From: Nonomuraea africana
GTDB taxonomy: Bacteria > Actinomycetota > Actinomycetes > Streptosporangiales > Streptosporangiaceae
Assembly: GCF_014873535.1 (NCBI RefSeq)
Contig: NZ_JADBEF010000001.1
Coordinates: 9,300,001-9,364,000, forward strand
Direction of reading: 5' to 3'
DNA: 64,000 nt
A program made the translations under genes and the position numbers. This document shows positions 7,897 to 16,435 of this stretch, piece by piece. The notes under the pieces were generated by a model, which worked only from the letters and a program-made list of their open reading frames with translations, searched no databases and was not told where the DNA came from. The number at the start of each line of letters is the position of its first letter. Positions within the stretch are counted from its first letter, which is position 1.

Positions 7897-7902
7897 TACA
7901 GT
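7897..7902 (+). promoter_or_regulatory. Candidate -10 box of glyA (leaderless)
   Basis: TACAGT lies 6 nt before the glyA ATG, and no ribosome-binding site is visible, so transcription probably starts at or next to the start codon. Confidence 0.45.
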
Positions 7903-7908
7903 GGATGA

Positions 7909-9156
7909 ATGTACTACGGCCCGGATTTCGGAGCCCTCCAGCGGGAGGACCCCGAGATCGCGCAGGTGCTGCTCGACGAGATCGAGCGGGTGCGCGGCGG
8001 TCTGCAGCTGATCGCGAGCGAGAACTTCACCTCGCCCGCCGTCCTGGCCGCGCTGGGGTCCACGCTGACGAACAAGTACGCCGAGGGCTACCCGGGCAGG
8101 CGCTACTACGGCGGCTGCGAGGTCGTCGACAGGGCCGAGCGGCTGGCGGTGCGCCGCGCGACCACGCTGTTCGGCGCCGACCACGCCAACGTGCAGCCGC
8201 ACTCGGGCGCCAGCGCCAATCTGGCCGCCTACGCCGCACTGCTCCAGCCCGGTGACACGATGCTCGCGATGGCGCTGCCGCACGGCGGCCACCTCACTCA
8301 CGGCTCCAAGGTGAACTTCTCCGGCCGCTGGTTCGACGTCGTGTCGTACGGCGTGCGGCGCGACACCGAGCTGATCGACTACGACGAGGTGCGCGACCTG
8401 GCGCGCAGGCACCGGCCGAAGCTGATCGTCTGTGGCGCGACGGCCTATCCCCGGCTGATCGACTTCGGCATCTTCAGGGGAATCGCCGACGAGGTGGGCG
8501 CGTGGCTGATGGCCGACGTCGCGCACACCATCGGTCTCATGGCGGCGGGCACGATTCCCTCGGCCGTGCCGTACGCGGATCTGGTCACGTTCACCACGCA
8601 CAAGGCGCTGCGCGGGCCGCGCGGCGGCGGCATCCTGTGCACGGCGGAGCTGGCCGCGCGGGTCGACAGGGCGGTCTTCCCCTTCGTCCAGGGCGGGCCG
8701 CTCATGCACGCCATCGCCGCGAAGGCCGTGGCGTTCGGTGAGGCGATGCGTCCCGAGTTCGCCGACTACGGGCGCAGGGTCGTCGAGAACGCCAGGACCC
8801 TCTGCGCGGCGCTCGAGGGAATGCGTCCCGTCGCGGGCGGCACCGACACCCATCTCGCGCTGATCGACCTGCGCGGACTAGGCGTGACCGGCGCCGAGGC
8901 CGAGCGGCGGTGCGCGGCCGCGGGCATCACACTCAACCGCAACGCCATCCCTTACGACCCCGAGCCGCCCGCGATCACCTCGGGGCTGCGCGTGGGCACT
9001 CCGTGCGTCACGACCCAGGGGATGGGGGTGGAGGAGCTCGAAGAGGTCGGGACGCTGGTCTCGCGCGCAGTGAGATATCCGGAAACGGCGAACGAAGTGC
9101 GGGAACGTGTCTCTGAGCTGGTGGGGAAACACCAGCCTTATCTCAGTGAATTATAA
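7909..9156 (+). CDS. glyA: Serine hydroxymethyltransferase
   Basis: 415 residues. PLP enzyme interconverting serine and glycine with transfer of the C1 unit to tetrahydrofolate. Family marks: LIASENFTSPAVLAALGSTLTNKYAEGYPG, the HSGASAN loop, DVAHTIGL (usually D-x-AHxxGL), and the PLP lysine K232 in FTTHKALRGPRGG. C-terminal region GLRVGTPCVTTQG is normal. The AHTIGLMAAGTIPSAVPYA stretch is somewhat diverged from the commonest sequence, as in the second actinobacterial SHMT type found next to the atp operon. Monocistronic or followed by the sugar-phosphate transferase 57 bp later. Confidence 0.93.
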   Translation: MYYGPDFGALQREDPEIAQVLLDEIERVRGGLQLIASENFTSPAVLAALGSTLTNKYAEGYPGRRYYGGCEVVDRAERLAVRRATTLFGADHANVQPHSGASANLAAYAALLQPGDTMLAMALPHGGHLTHGSKVNFSGRWFDVVSYGVRRDTELIDYDEVRDLARRHRPKLIVCGATAYPRLIDFGIFRGIADEVGAWLMADVAHTIGLMAAGTIPSAVPYADLVTFTTHKALRGPRGGGILCTAELAARVDRAVFPFVQGGPLMHAIAAKAVAFGEAMRPEFADYGRRVVENARTLCAALEGMRPVAGGTDTHLALIDLRGLGVTGAEAERRCAAAGITLNRNAIPYDPEPPAITSGLRVGTPCVTTQGMGVEELEEVGTLVSRAVRYPETANEVRERVSELVGKHQPYLSEL

Positions 9157-9213
9157 GGTGATCTGTGTCGATTTCCGGTCACAGCTGGCCGATACATCCG
9201 GGAAACTAGGTCC

Positions 9214-10458
9214 GTGCGCGAATACCTCTTCATGGCACTGGTAGCGGCGGCGGTGACGTACCTGCTGGTTCCGCTGGTCCGGCGGTTCGCCATCCGCATC
9301 GGAGCCATGCCCGAGGTGCGTGATCGCGACGTGCACACGGTCCCGACACCGCGTCTCGGCGGGCTCGCGATGTACGGCGGGCTCGTGGCGGGCCTGCTGG
9401 CCGCCAAACAGCTCGACAAGACGGGCGAGGTGCTGGCCCAGGACCGGACTGTGATCGCGCTGATCGCCGCGGGCGGGCTCATCACGCTCACCGGCTTCCT
9501 CGACGACTGGTGGGGCATGGACCCCTTCATCAAGCTGGGCGGTCAGATCGGCGCCGCGGGTGTGCTGGTCTACTTCGGGCTCTACCTGCCATGGGTCCCG
9601 TGGGTCAACGGCGAGACGATCAGCCTGCCGCCCGACCTGTCCACGCTCATCACCATCCTGGTCGTGGTCGTCGCCATCAACGCGGTCAACTTCGTCGACG
9701 GCCTCGACGGCCTGGCCGCGGGCATCGTCGGCATCGCCGCGGCCGCCACCTGGGTCTACGCGATCTTCCTCGACCAGAACATCGAGCAGAACCGGATCAA
9801 CACCACCGCGGCCATCACCGCCATCCTCATCGGCATGTGCCTGGGCTTCCTGCCGCACAACTTCCACCCCGCCAAGATCTTCATGGGCGACACGGGCGCG
9901 ATGCTGCTGGGCCTGGTCCTGGCCTCCTCGCTGGTCACGGTGACGCCCGTCGACTCAGAGGTGATCGAGGGGATGAACAGGTTCGGCGCGCTGATGCCGA
10001 TCCTGCTGCCCGCCGCGGTGATGGTGCTCCCGCTGATCGATCTGATCAGCGCGGTCATCAGACGCACGTCGATGGGCCTGTCGCCGTTCGCGCCCGACCG
10101 CGGTCACCTGCACCACCGCCTGCTCGACATCGGCCACTCCCACCGCCGCACCGTGCTCATCATGTACGCGTGGACGTCGGTGTTCGCGCTCGGCCTGGTC
10201 GGCATGTCGGTGAGCGGCGTGCCTGTCGTGTACTTCCCGATCGTGATCGTGCTGGCGCTGGCCGTCCTGGTGCTCTTCTCGCTGCCCCGGTGGAGGGGGC
10301 GCGGCGGCGCGCACGCCGCCAAGCGCAAGGACACCCCCGACGACGATGACGACGGCCCTCCCACGGGACCCATGCCGCCCATCAGGACCGAGTTCCAGCA
10401 GGTGCATCCGGCGAAAGAGGATGCGAGCGTTATCCCCGCGTTTCCCGCGCGTTCTTGA
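9214..10458 (+). CDS. Undecaprenyl/decaprenyl-phosphate GlcNAc-1-phosphate transferase (WecA/MraY superfamily)
   Basis: 414 residues, about 10-11 membrane helices. It transfers a HexNAc-1-phosphate to the polyprenyl-phosphate carrier at the inner face of the membrane, the first step of arabinogalactan linkage-unit, teichoic acid or similar glycopolymer synthesis. Catalytic signatures: TVPTPRLGGLAMY, FLDDWWG (D97-D98), NFVDGLDGLAAG, the KIFMGDTGAMLLG magnesium site and HLHHRLLDIGHSHR. The C-terminal ~70 residues are an added cytoplasmic Asp/Pro-rich tail. Starts at GTG 9214. The same gene precedes the atp operon in many actinobacteria. Confidence 0.92.
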   Translation: MREYLFMALVAAAVTYLLVPLVRRFAIRIGAMPEVRDRDVHTVPTPRLGGLAMYGGLVAGLLAAKQLDKTGEVLAQDRTVIALIAAGGLITLTGFLDDWWGMDPFIKLGGQIGAAGVLVYFGLYLPWVPWVNGETISLPPDLSTLITILVVVVAINAVNFVDGLDGLAAGIVGIAAAATWVYAIFLDQNIEQNRINTTAAITAILIGMCLGFLPHNFHPAKIFMGDTGAMLLGLVLASSLVTVTPVDSEVIEGMNRFGALMPILLPAAVMVLPLIDLISAVIRRTSMGLSPFAPDRGHLHHRLLDIGHSHRRTVLIMYAWTSVFALGLVGMSVSGVPVVYFPIVIVLALAVLVLFSLPRWRGRGGAHAAKRKDTPDDDDDGPPTGPMPPIRTEFQQVHPAKEDASVIPAFPARS

Positions 10459-10589
10459 TCGGGAACTAGAAATGGCAGGTAAAAGCGGTCATAGACGAGC
10501 TTGTGATATCTTTCACGAGCAGGGCCCCCGTGGTGCACGGCTCATGGGGTAGCAATCGCTCGCTTGTTAACTAGCTGTCTGGAGCACCG

Positions 10590-11012
10590 ATGCAGGCCAA
10601 CGACGTGCGCGTCATCAAGAGCGCCGCGCTGCCCACCTTCGCGGTAGGAGCCGTCGCTGTCATCGTGGCCTTCCTGGTGGCAGGCGGGAAGGGCGCACTC
10701 GGCGCCGTCGTAGGACTCGCGCTCGTGGCGGTTTTCTTCAGCGTCAGCGTGGTAGCGGTGTCCTATGCCGCTCGAGTGTCCCCCCAGATGATGGCCATCG
10801 CCGCCATGGTCAGCTATCTCGTCAAGGTCGTGGTCATCATGGCGATGCTGCGCGCCTTCGGCGACACGACCGCGTGGAACCCGAAGGCCTTCGCCTGGAC
10901 GGTCGTGGTCGGCACCGTCGTGTGGACCGCCGGCGAGGTGCGAGCGTTCGTGAAGACCAAGATGCTGTACGTGGACCCCGACGCCACAGTGCCGGGCCAG
11001 GAGAAGTCATGA
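10590..11012 (+). CDS. AtpI-like small membrane protein (ATP synthase protein I type)
   Basis: 140 residues with four predicted membrane helices (around residues 12-30, 36-58, 65-88, 103-122) and short cytoplasmic ends. Its position between the sugar-phosphate transferase and atpB, the start at ATG 10590 with GGAG nearby, and a K/R-poor first helix pair fit the UncI/AtpI family, thought to help assemble the c-ring or import magnesium. Sequence conservation in this family is low, so the family call rests partly on context. Confidence 0.72.
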   Translation: MQANDVRVIKSAALPTFAVGAVAVIVAFLVAGGKGALGAVVGLALVAVFFSVSVVAVSYAARVSPQMMAIAAMVSYLVKVVVIMAMLRAFGDTTAWNPKAFAWTVVVGTVVWTAGEVRAFVKTKMLYVDPDATVPGQEKS

Positions 11013-11078
11013 CCCCCGGTAAAGTGACGGGGCCCGATATGACTAGTCCAGGCTGTGCCTGCTATCGTCGGGCGCGCG

Positions 11079-11294
11079 ATGAGCGAAGAGAAACGCCGGC
11101 CCGAGGACGACGGCCGCGACTTCGCCAACGCCGCGTGGTCGATTCCCAGCTACCTGCTCTCCGGGATGGTTGTCTACGGCGGTGCTGGCTGGTTGCTGGA
11201 CCGGTGGCTCGACACGTCCGCGTTCTTCCCCATAGGCGTCGTCCTGGGGACAGTGCTCGCCGTCTACCTGGTCTACCGGAAGCACGGCCGCTAA
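11079..11294 (+). CDS. AtpZ/AtpI-family small membrane protein
   Basis: 71 residues from ATG 11079 (the longer in-frame start at 11055 adds residues with no family character). A charged N-terminus (MSEEKRRPEDDGRDFANAAW) is followed by two helices, SYLLSGMVVYGGAGWLLDRWL and FFPIGVVLGTVLAVYLVY. The GGAGWLLDRWLDTS..FFPIGVVLG pattern is typical of AtpZ/AtpI. It sits directly before atpB and probably assists F0 assembly or Mg/Ca transport. Confidence 0.8.
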   Translation: MSEEKRRPEDDGRDFANAAWSIPSYLLSGMVVYGGAGWLLDRWLDTSAFFPIGVVLGTVLAVYLVYRKHGR

Positions 11295-11363
11295 CTCCGC
11301 GCGGCGGTCCCGCCCGCCTAAGGAACTCGTTGTGACCACCTACCACGCTGAAGGGAACGCCGC

Positions 11364-12158
11364 GTGATCGCGCTGACGCTCCTCGCCGACCCTGATCAGT
11401 TCAAGGCGCCGGCGCCGGACGAACTGTTCCAACTCCCCCCGATCATTTCCGGGGTCACCTGGTTCACCAAGCCTGTGCTGCTGGCGGTTCTCAGCTCGAT
11501 CATCGTGCTGGGCTTCCTGTGGGCCGCCTTCTCCAATCCGAAGATCGTGCCCAGGGGCGTCCAGAACGTCGCCGAGGTCGGCTACATGTTCGTGCGCGAC
11601 CAGGTCGCCCGGCCCTTCCTGGGCAAGGACGCTGACCGGTTCATGGGCCTGCTGCTCAGCATGTTCTTCGTGATCTGGGTCTGGAACGTGATGGGCGTCA
11701 TCCCGCTCGCCCAGTTCCCCGTCGCCTCGCACATCGCCTTCCCGATCGTGCTCGCCGTCTCGATCTACGTGCTGAAGCTCTACCTGGGATTCAAGACCCA
11801 GGGCGTCGGCGGCTACTTCAAGAACATGATGTTCCCGCCGGGGCTCCCCAAGTTCATCTACGTCCTGCTGGCGCCGATCGAGTTCCTGTCGAACATGATC
11901 ATCGCGCCCTTCACCCACGCTGTGCGACTTTTCGCCAACATGTTCGCCGGCCACATGCTCATCGCCTTCTTCAGCATGGTCGGCTTCTGGTTCCTGTTCG
12001 AGCAGCTGAGCCCGCTCGGCGCTCCCATCGGCGTGCTCGGTGTCCTGATGACGATCATCATGACCGGCTTCGAGTTGTTCATCATGTTCCTGCAGGCGTT
12101 CCTCTTCGCGATGCTGGCCGCCATGTACATCGGCAACAGCCTGCACCCGGAGCACTAA
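11364..12158 (+). CDS. atpB: ATP synthase F0 subunit a
   Basis: 264 residues, GTG start, five to six membrane helices. Forms the proton half-channels against the c-ring. The essential arginine is R188 in THAVRLFANMFAGH, and the C-terminal helix (GFELFIMFLQAFLFAMLAAMYIG) carries the conserved Glu/Gln positions. First gene of the synthase operon proper, order atpB-E-F-H-A-G-D-C. Confidence 0.97.
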   Translation: MIALTLLADPDQFKAPAPDELFQLPPIISGVTWFTKPVLLAVLSSIIVLGFLWAAFSNPKIVPRGVQNVAEVGYMFVRDQVARPFLGKDADRFMGLLLSMFFVIWVWNVMGVIPLAQFPVASHIAFPIVLAVSIYVLKLYLGFKTQGVGGYFKNMMFPPGLPKFIYVLLAPIEFLSNMIIAPFTHAVRLFANMFAGHMLIAFFSMVGFWFLFEQLSPLGAPIGVLGVLMTIIMTGFELFIMFLQAFLFAMLAAMYIGNSLHPEH

Positions 12159-12229
12159 GAACCACCTACCGGTATATCCAGACCGGTGATACACCGCATC
12201 ACCGGCCGACCAAGTAAAGGAAAACAGCA

Positions 12230-12460
12230 ATGAGCCTTCTCGCTGAGGTCTCCGGCAACGTCACCGCCATCGGCTACGGTCTCGCCGCCATCGGCCCCGG
12301 CATCGGCGTCGGCATCATCTTCGGTCAGGGCGTGCAGGCCATCGCGCGTCAGCCCGAGGCCTACGGCCTGATCCGTCAGAACATGCTCCTCGGCTTCGTT
12401 CTTACCGAGGCCCTCGCCCTGATCGGTCTGGTCGCCCCGTTCATCTTCCAGGCCATCTGA
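12230..12460 (+). CDS. atpE: ATP synthase F0 subunit c
   Basis: 76 residues, two membrane helices joined by the polar loop RQPE (40-43). The proton-carrying carboxylate is E60 in VLTEALALIGL. The first helix shows the glycine-rich packing GYGLAAIGPGIGVGIIFG. Forms the rotating ring. An AGGA-type ribosome-binding site (AAAGGAAAACAGC) precedes the ATG, consistent with high expression. Confidence 0.98.
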   Translation: MSLLAEVSGNVTAIGYGLAAIGPGIGVGIIFGQGVQAIARQPEAYGLIRQNMLLGFVLTEALALIGLVAPFIFQAI

Positions 12461-12494
12461 CGATCCAGAAGTACCCTGACGAAAGGCTGCATCC

Positions 12495-13046
12495 ATGAAT
12501 ACGGCAGCTTCGCTCCTCGCGGCGGAGGGCGGCGCTAACCCGCTCCTTCCGCACGTGTACGAGCTGGTCGTGGGCATCTTCGCGTTCTTCGCCGTTTTTC
12601 TCGTCGTCGGCAAGATCCTCACCCCGCGCATCCAGAAGACTCTGGTCGAGCGGACCGACGCGATCGAGGGCGGCATCAAGAGGGCGGAGGACGCCCAGGC
12701 CGAGGCGCAGGCGCTGCTGAAGCAGTACCGCGACCAGCTGGCCGAGGCCAGGCACGAGGCGTCTCGCCTTCGCGAGGAGGCCCGCGAGCAGGGCGCCCAG
12801 ATCAAGGCCGAGCTCCGCGAGGAGGCTCAGGCCGAGGCGCGCCGCATCGTCGAGGCGGCGCACACGCAGATCGAGGCCGACCGCCAGCTGGCGTTCGCCC
12901 AGCTGCGTACCGAGATCGGCCGCCTGTCGACCGACCTCGCCACCCGCATCGTCGGCGAGTCCCTCGAGGACGAGGCGCGTCAGCGTCGCACCGTCGACAG
13001 GTTCCTCGACGAGCTGGAGAGCTCCTCTGCGCAGGCGGTGCGCTGA
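12495..13046 (+). CDS. atpF: ATP synthase F0 subunit b
   Basis: 183 residues. One N-terminal membrane helix (~residues 20-42, LPHVYELVVGIFAFFAVFLVVG) followed by a long charged coiled coil that forms the peripheral stalk (EAQALLKQYRDQLAEARHEA..., EEAQAEARRIVEAA). Stop and next start share bases (TGATG), so atpH is translationally coupled. Confidence 0.96.
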   Translation: MNTAASLLAAEGGANPLLPHVYELVVGIFAFFAVFLVVGKILTPRIQKTLVERTDAIEGGIKRAEDAQAEAQALLKQYRDQLAEARHEASRLREEAREQGAQIKAELREEAQAEARRIVEAAHTQIEADRQLAFAQLRTEIGRLSTDLATRIVGESLEDEARQRRTVDRFLDELESSSAQAVR

Positions 13047-13855
13047 TGCGTGGCCTGAGCAGGAGTTCGCTGGCCGCTGTCGAGGAGCGCTTCAACGCTG
13101 TGGCGGCCTCGGCGGACTTCGGACGCCTGGCTGAGGACCTCAGCTCCGTCGCGGACCTGCTCGACCGCGAGCACGGCCTGCGCCGGAGCCTGTCGGACCC
13201 GGCGCGGCCCGCGGCCCAGAAGGCCCAGGTCGTCCGCATGCTGCTCGAAGGCAAGGTCAGCGAGGCCGCGCTGGAGACCGTCATCGCGGCGGCCGAGGCC
13301 AAGTGGTCGCGCCCCGGCGACCTCGCCGACTCGCTCGAGCGGCTCAGCGTCGTCGCCTCGGCCGCGCAGGCCGAGTCCGAAGGGCGTTTGGACGACGTGG
13401 AGGACGAGCTCTTCCGCTTCGGCCGCCTCGTCGCCGCCAATCCCGACCTGCGCCGCGCGCTCGCCGACCCGGCCGCGCCGGCCGGAGGCAAGGAGCGGCT
13501 GCTGACGGATCTGCTCGGTGGCAAGGTCGCCCCCTCCAGCCTGCGTCTCATCACGCAGCTGTCAGTGCATCCGCGAGGACGTAGCCTGGAGACAGGGCTG
13601 GAGCAGTACGCCGGCCTCGTCGCAGCGCAGCGCCAGCGTCTGGTGGCGGTGGTCCGCAGCGCTGTGGCGCTGACCGACGAGCAGAAGCAACGTCTGGGTG
13701 CGTGGCTGCGCACCTCCTATGGCCGTGACGTTCACGTGAACGTCGAGGTGGACCCGCGAGTGCTCGGTGGTTTCTCGGTTCGCATCGGCGACGAGGTCAT
13801 CGACACCACCATCGCGGGACGAATCGAAGAAGTCCGCCGCCGGTTGGCCGGCTAG
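13046..13855 (+). CDS. atpH: ATP synthase F1 subunit delta
   Basis: 269 residues, longer than the ~178-residue enterobacterial delta but normal for actinobacteria, where an extra N-terminal helical domain is present. The C-terminal signature is LVAVVRSAVALTDEQKQRLGAWL...VDPRVLGGFSVRIGDEVIDTTIAGRI. It caps F1 and binds the peripheral stalk. Overlaps atpF by one base. Confidence 0.95.
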   Translation: MRGLSRSSLAAVEERFNAVAASADFGRLAEDLSSVADLLDREHGLRRSLSDPARPAAQKAQVVRMLLEGKVSEAALETVIAAAEAKWSRPGDLADSLERLSVVASAAQAESEGRLDDVEDELFRFGRLVAANPDLRRALADPAAPAGGKERLLTDLLGGKVAPSSLRLITQLSVHPRGRSLETGLEQYAGLVAAQRQRLVAVVRSAVALTDEQKQRLGAWLRTSYGRDVHVNVEVDPRVLGGFSVRIGDEVIDTTIAGRIEEVRRRLAG

Positions 13856-13878
13856 GCGAATAGGGAGACAGAGAAGAG

Positions 13879-15528
13879 ATGGCGGAGCTTACGATCCGGC
13901 CGGACGAGATCCGGGACGCGCTTGAGCGCTTCGTCCAGGCGTACGAACCGGAAGGCGCCGCGCGCGAGGAGATCGGGACCGTCGTCGACTGTGGCGACGG
14001 CATCGCCCATGTCTCCGGCCTTCCCTCGGCGATGGCGAACGAGCTGCTCGAGTTCGAGGACGGCACGCGCGGCCTGGCACTGAACCTCGACACCCGTGAA
14101 ATCGGTGTCGTTATCCTGGGCGACTTCAGCAAGATCGAGGAGGGCCAGACGGTCCGCAGGACCGGCGAGGTCCTGTCGGTGCCCATCGGCGACAACTTCC
14201 TCGGCCGCGTGGTCGACCCCCTGGGCAACCCGCTCGACGGCAAGGGCGCGATCGAGGCAGAGGGCCGTCGCGCCCTCGAGCTGCAGGCGCCCAGTGTCGT
14301 CCAGCGCCAGCCGGTGAAGGAGCCGCTGCAGACCGGCCTCAAGGCGATCGACGCCATGACGCCCGTCGGCCGCGGCCAGCGCCAGCTGATCATCGGTGAC
14401 CGTGGCACGGGCAAGACCGCCCTGGCCGTCGACACCATCCTCAACCAGCGCGAGAACTGGCTGACCGGCGACGCCTCGAAGCAGGTTCGCTGCGTCTACG
14501 TCGCCGTCGGCCAGAAGGGCTCGACGATCGCGCAGGTCAAGGCTCGCCTCGAGGAGGCGGGCGCGATGGAGTACACCACCATCGTCGCCGCCCCCGCCTC
14601 GGACGCGGCCGGCTTCAAGTACGTCGCCCCCTACACCGGCTCTGCCATCGGGCAGCACTGGATGTACCAGGGCAAGCACGTCCTGATCATCTTCGACGAC
14701 CTGACCAAGCAGGCCGACGCCTACCGTGCGGTCTCGCTGCTGCTGCGCCGCCCGCCGGGCCGTGAGGCCTTCCCCGGCGACGTCTTCTACTTGCACTCGC
14801 GTCTGCTCGAGCGTTGCGCGAAGCTGTCGGACGACATGGGTGGCGGCTCGATGACCGGTCTGCCGATCATCGAGACCAAGGGCAACGACGTCTCGGCGTT
14901 CATCCCCACCAACGTCATCTCCATCACCGACGGCCAGTGCTTCCTCGAGACCGACCTGTTCAACGCGGGTGTGCGTCCGGCGATCAACGTCGGTGTGTCG
15001 GTCTCCCGAGTCGGTGGCTCGGCGCAGATCAAGGCGATGAAGAAGGTCGCCGGCACGCTGCGTCTGTCGCTGTCGCAGTACCGCGACCTGGAGGCCTTCG
15101 CCTCCTTCGCCTCCGACCTGGACGCGGCCTCCCGCGCCCAGCTGGAGCGTGGTCAGCGTCTGGTCGAGCTGCTCAAGCAGGCGCAGTACTCCCCCTTCTC
15201 CGTCGAGAGGCAGGTCGTCTCGGTCTGGGCCGGCACCACCGGCGAGCTCGACGAGGTCCCGGTCGGCGACATCCGCCGGTTCGAGGCGGAGTTCCTCGAC
15301 TACCTGCAGACCGGTCACAAGGGCGTCTTCGACGCCATCCGTGAGACCAGGGATCTGTCCGACGACACGGTGACCGCCCTCAAGGACGCCATCACGGAGT
15401 TCAAGAAGGGCTTCACCACGTCCGACGGCGAGCTGCTCATCCACGACGAGCCCGTCGCGGCGCTCGGCGCGGACGAGGTCGGCCAGGAGAAGATCCGCAA
15501 GGTCGTCCGCCCGGCAGAGAAGAAGTAG
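13879..15528 (+). CDS. atpA: ATP synthase F1 subunit alpha
   Basis: 549 residues. Non-catalytic nucleotide-binding subunit. Walker A GDRGTGKT at residues 173-180; the family signature PAINVGVSVSRVGGSAQ lies near residue 372. The first ~25 residues (ELTIRPDEIRDALERFVQAYEPEG) bind delta. It has the C-terminal extension typical of actinobacterial alpha subunits (FTTSDGELLIHDEPVAALGADEVGQEKIRKVV), which in mycobacteria limits ATP hydrolysis. Confidence 0.98.
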   Translation: MAELTIRPDEIRDALERFVQAYEPEGAAREEIGTVVDCGDGIAHVSGLPSAMANELLEFEDGTRGLALNLDTREIGVVILGDFSKIEEGQTVRRTGEVLSVPIGDNFLGRVVDPLGNPLDGKGAIEAEGRRALELQAPSVVQRQPVKEPLQTGLKAIDAMTPVGRGQRQLIIGDRGTGKTALAVDTILNQRENWLTGDASKQVRCVYVAVGQKGSTIAQVKARLEEAGAMEYTTIVAAPASDAAGFKYVAPYTGSAIGQHWMYQGKHVLIIFDDLTKQADAYRAVSLLLRRPPGREAFPGDVFYLHSRLLERCAKLSDDMGGGSMTGLPIIETKGNDVSAFIPTNVISITDGQCFLETDLFNAGVRPAINVGVSVSRVGGSAQIKAMKKVAGTLRLSLSQYRDLEAFASFASDLDAASRAQLERGQRLVELLKQAQYSPFSVERQVVSVWAGTTGELDEVPVGDIRRFEAEFLDYLQTGHKGVFDAIRETRDLSDDTVTALKDAITEFKKGFTTSDGELLIHDEPVAALGADEVGQEKIRKVVRPAEKK

Positions 15529-15531
15529 CCG

Positions 15532-16434
15532 ATGGGTGCCCAGCTAAGGCTGCTGAGGCGGCGGATCAAGTCGGTCAAGTCGACCGCCAAGATCACGCGC
15601 GCCCAGGAGCTCATCGCCTCCTCACGGATCGCGAGGGCGCAACAGCGGATGCAGGCGGCCGTGCCGTACGAGCGTGAGATCACTCGCGCCGTCACGGGCG
15701 TCGTCAGCAACACCGGCGCCATCGACCATCCGCTGACCGTCGTCAAGGAGAAGCCGGCTCGCGCCGGTGTGCTGATCGTGACCAGCGACAGCGGCTTCTG
15801 CGGTGGCTACAACGCGAACATCCTGCGTGAGGCCGAGGCCCTGCGCGGCTTGCTCGAAGAGCGCGGCCTGACTGTGGTGCCCTTCGTCACGGGTCGCAAG
15901 GGCGTCACCTGGCACACCTTCCGTCACAGGGAGATGGGTGGCCAGTGGGTCGGCTTCTCCAGGAAGCCGAGCTACGGCGACGCCAAGGAGATCGCGAACA
16001 CGCTGATCGACGCGTTCAAGGACGACAACGGGATCGACGAGATCCACATCGTCTCGACCGAGTTCATCTCGATGCTGACGCAGAACGTCGTGGTCAAGCG
16101 CGTGCTGCCGCTGGAGGTCGAGGAGTCCGAGGCGGACACGTCCGAGACGATCCCGCCGTACTTCGAGTTCGAGCCCACCGCGGGCGACGTCCTCGACTCA
16201 CTGCTGCCGCGTTACGTGGAGTCGCGCATCTTCAGCGCGCTGCTCCAGGCGGCGGCGTCGGAAGAGGCATCGCGTCGCCGGGCCATGAAGTCGGCGACGG
16301 ACAACGCCAACGAGCTGATCCGCGTGTTCACCATGCAGATGAACCAGGCTCGCCAGGCCGAGATCACCCAGGAAATCAGCGAGATCGTCGGTGGCGCCAA
16401 CGCGCTGGCTGACGCCGCAGCGGGGAAAGAGTGA
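15532..16434 (+). CDS. atpG: ATP synthase F1 subunit gamma
   Basis: 300 residues. Central rotor shaft. N-terminal coiled-coil helix MGAQLRLLRRRIKSVKSTAKITRAQELIASSRI and C-terminal helix NANELIRVFTMQMNQARQAEITQEISEIVGGANAL are both intact. Starts 3 bp after the atpA stop. Confidence 0.97.
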   Translation: MGAQLRLLRRRIKSVKSTAKITRAQELIASSRIARAQQRMQAAVPYEREITRAVTGVVSNTGAIDHPLTVVKEKPARAGVLIVTSDSGFCGGYNANILREAEALRGLLEERGLTVVPFVTGRKGVTWHTFRHREMGGQWVGFSRKPSYGDAKEIANTLIDAFKDDNGIDEIHIVSTEFISMLTQNVVVKRVLPLEVEESEADTSETIPPYFEFEPTAGDVLDSLLPRYVESRIFSALLQAAASEEASRRRAMKSATDNANELIRVFTMQMNQARQAEITQEISEIVGGANALADAAAGKE

Positions 16435-16435
16435 A

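Noticed and set aside
6961..8853. 630-codon minus-strand open frame across the unknown gene pair and glyA
   Set aside because: Crosses two genes and an intergenic promoter; composition is that of an antisense frame.
13852..15444. 530-codon minus-strand open frame opposite atpA
   Set aside because: Antisense shadow of a strongly conserved gene in high-GC DNA; Asp/Arg/Leu-rich, no family features.
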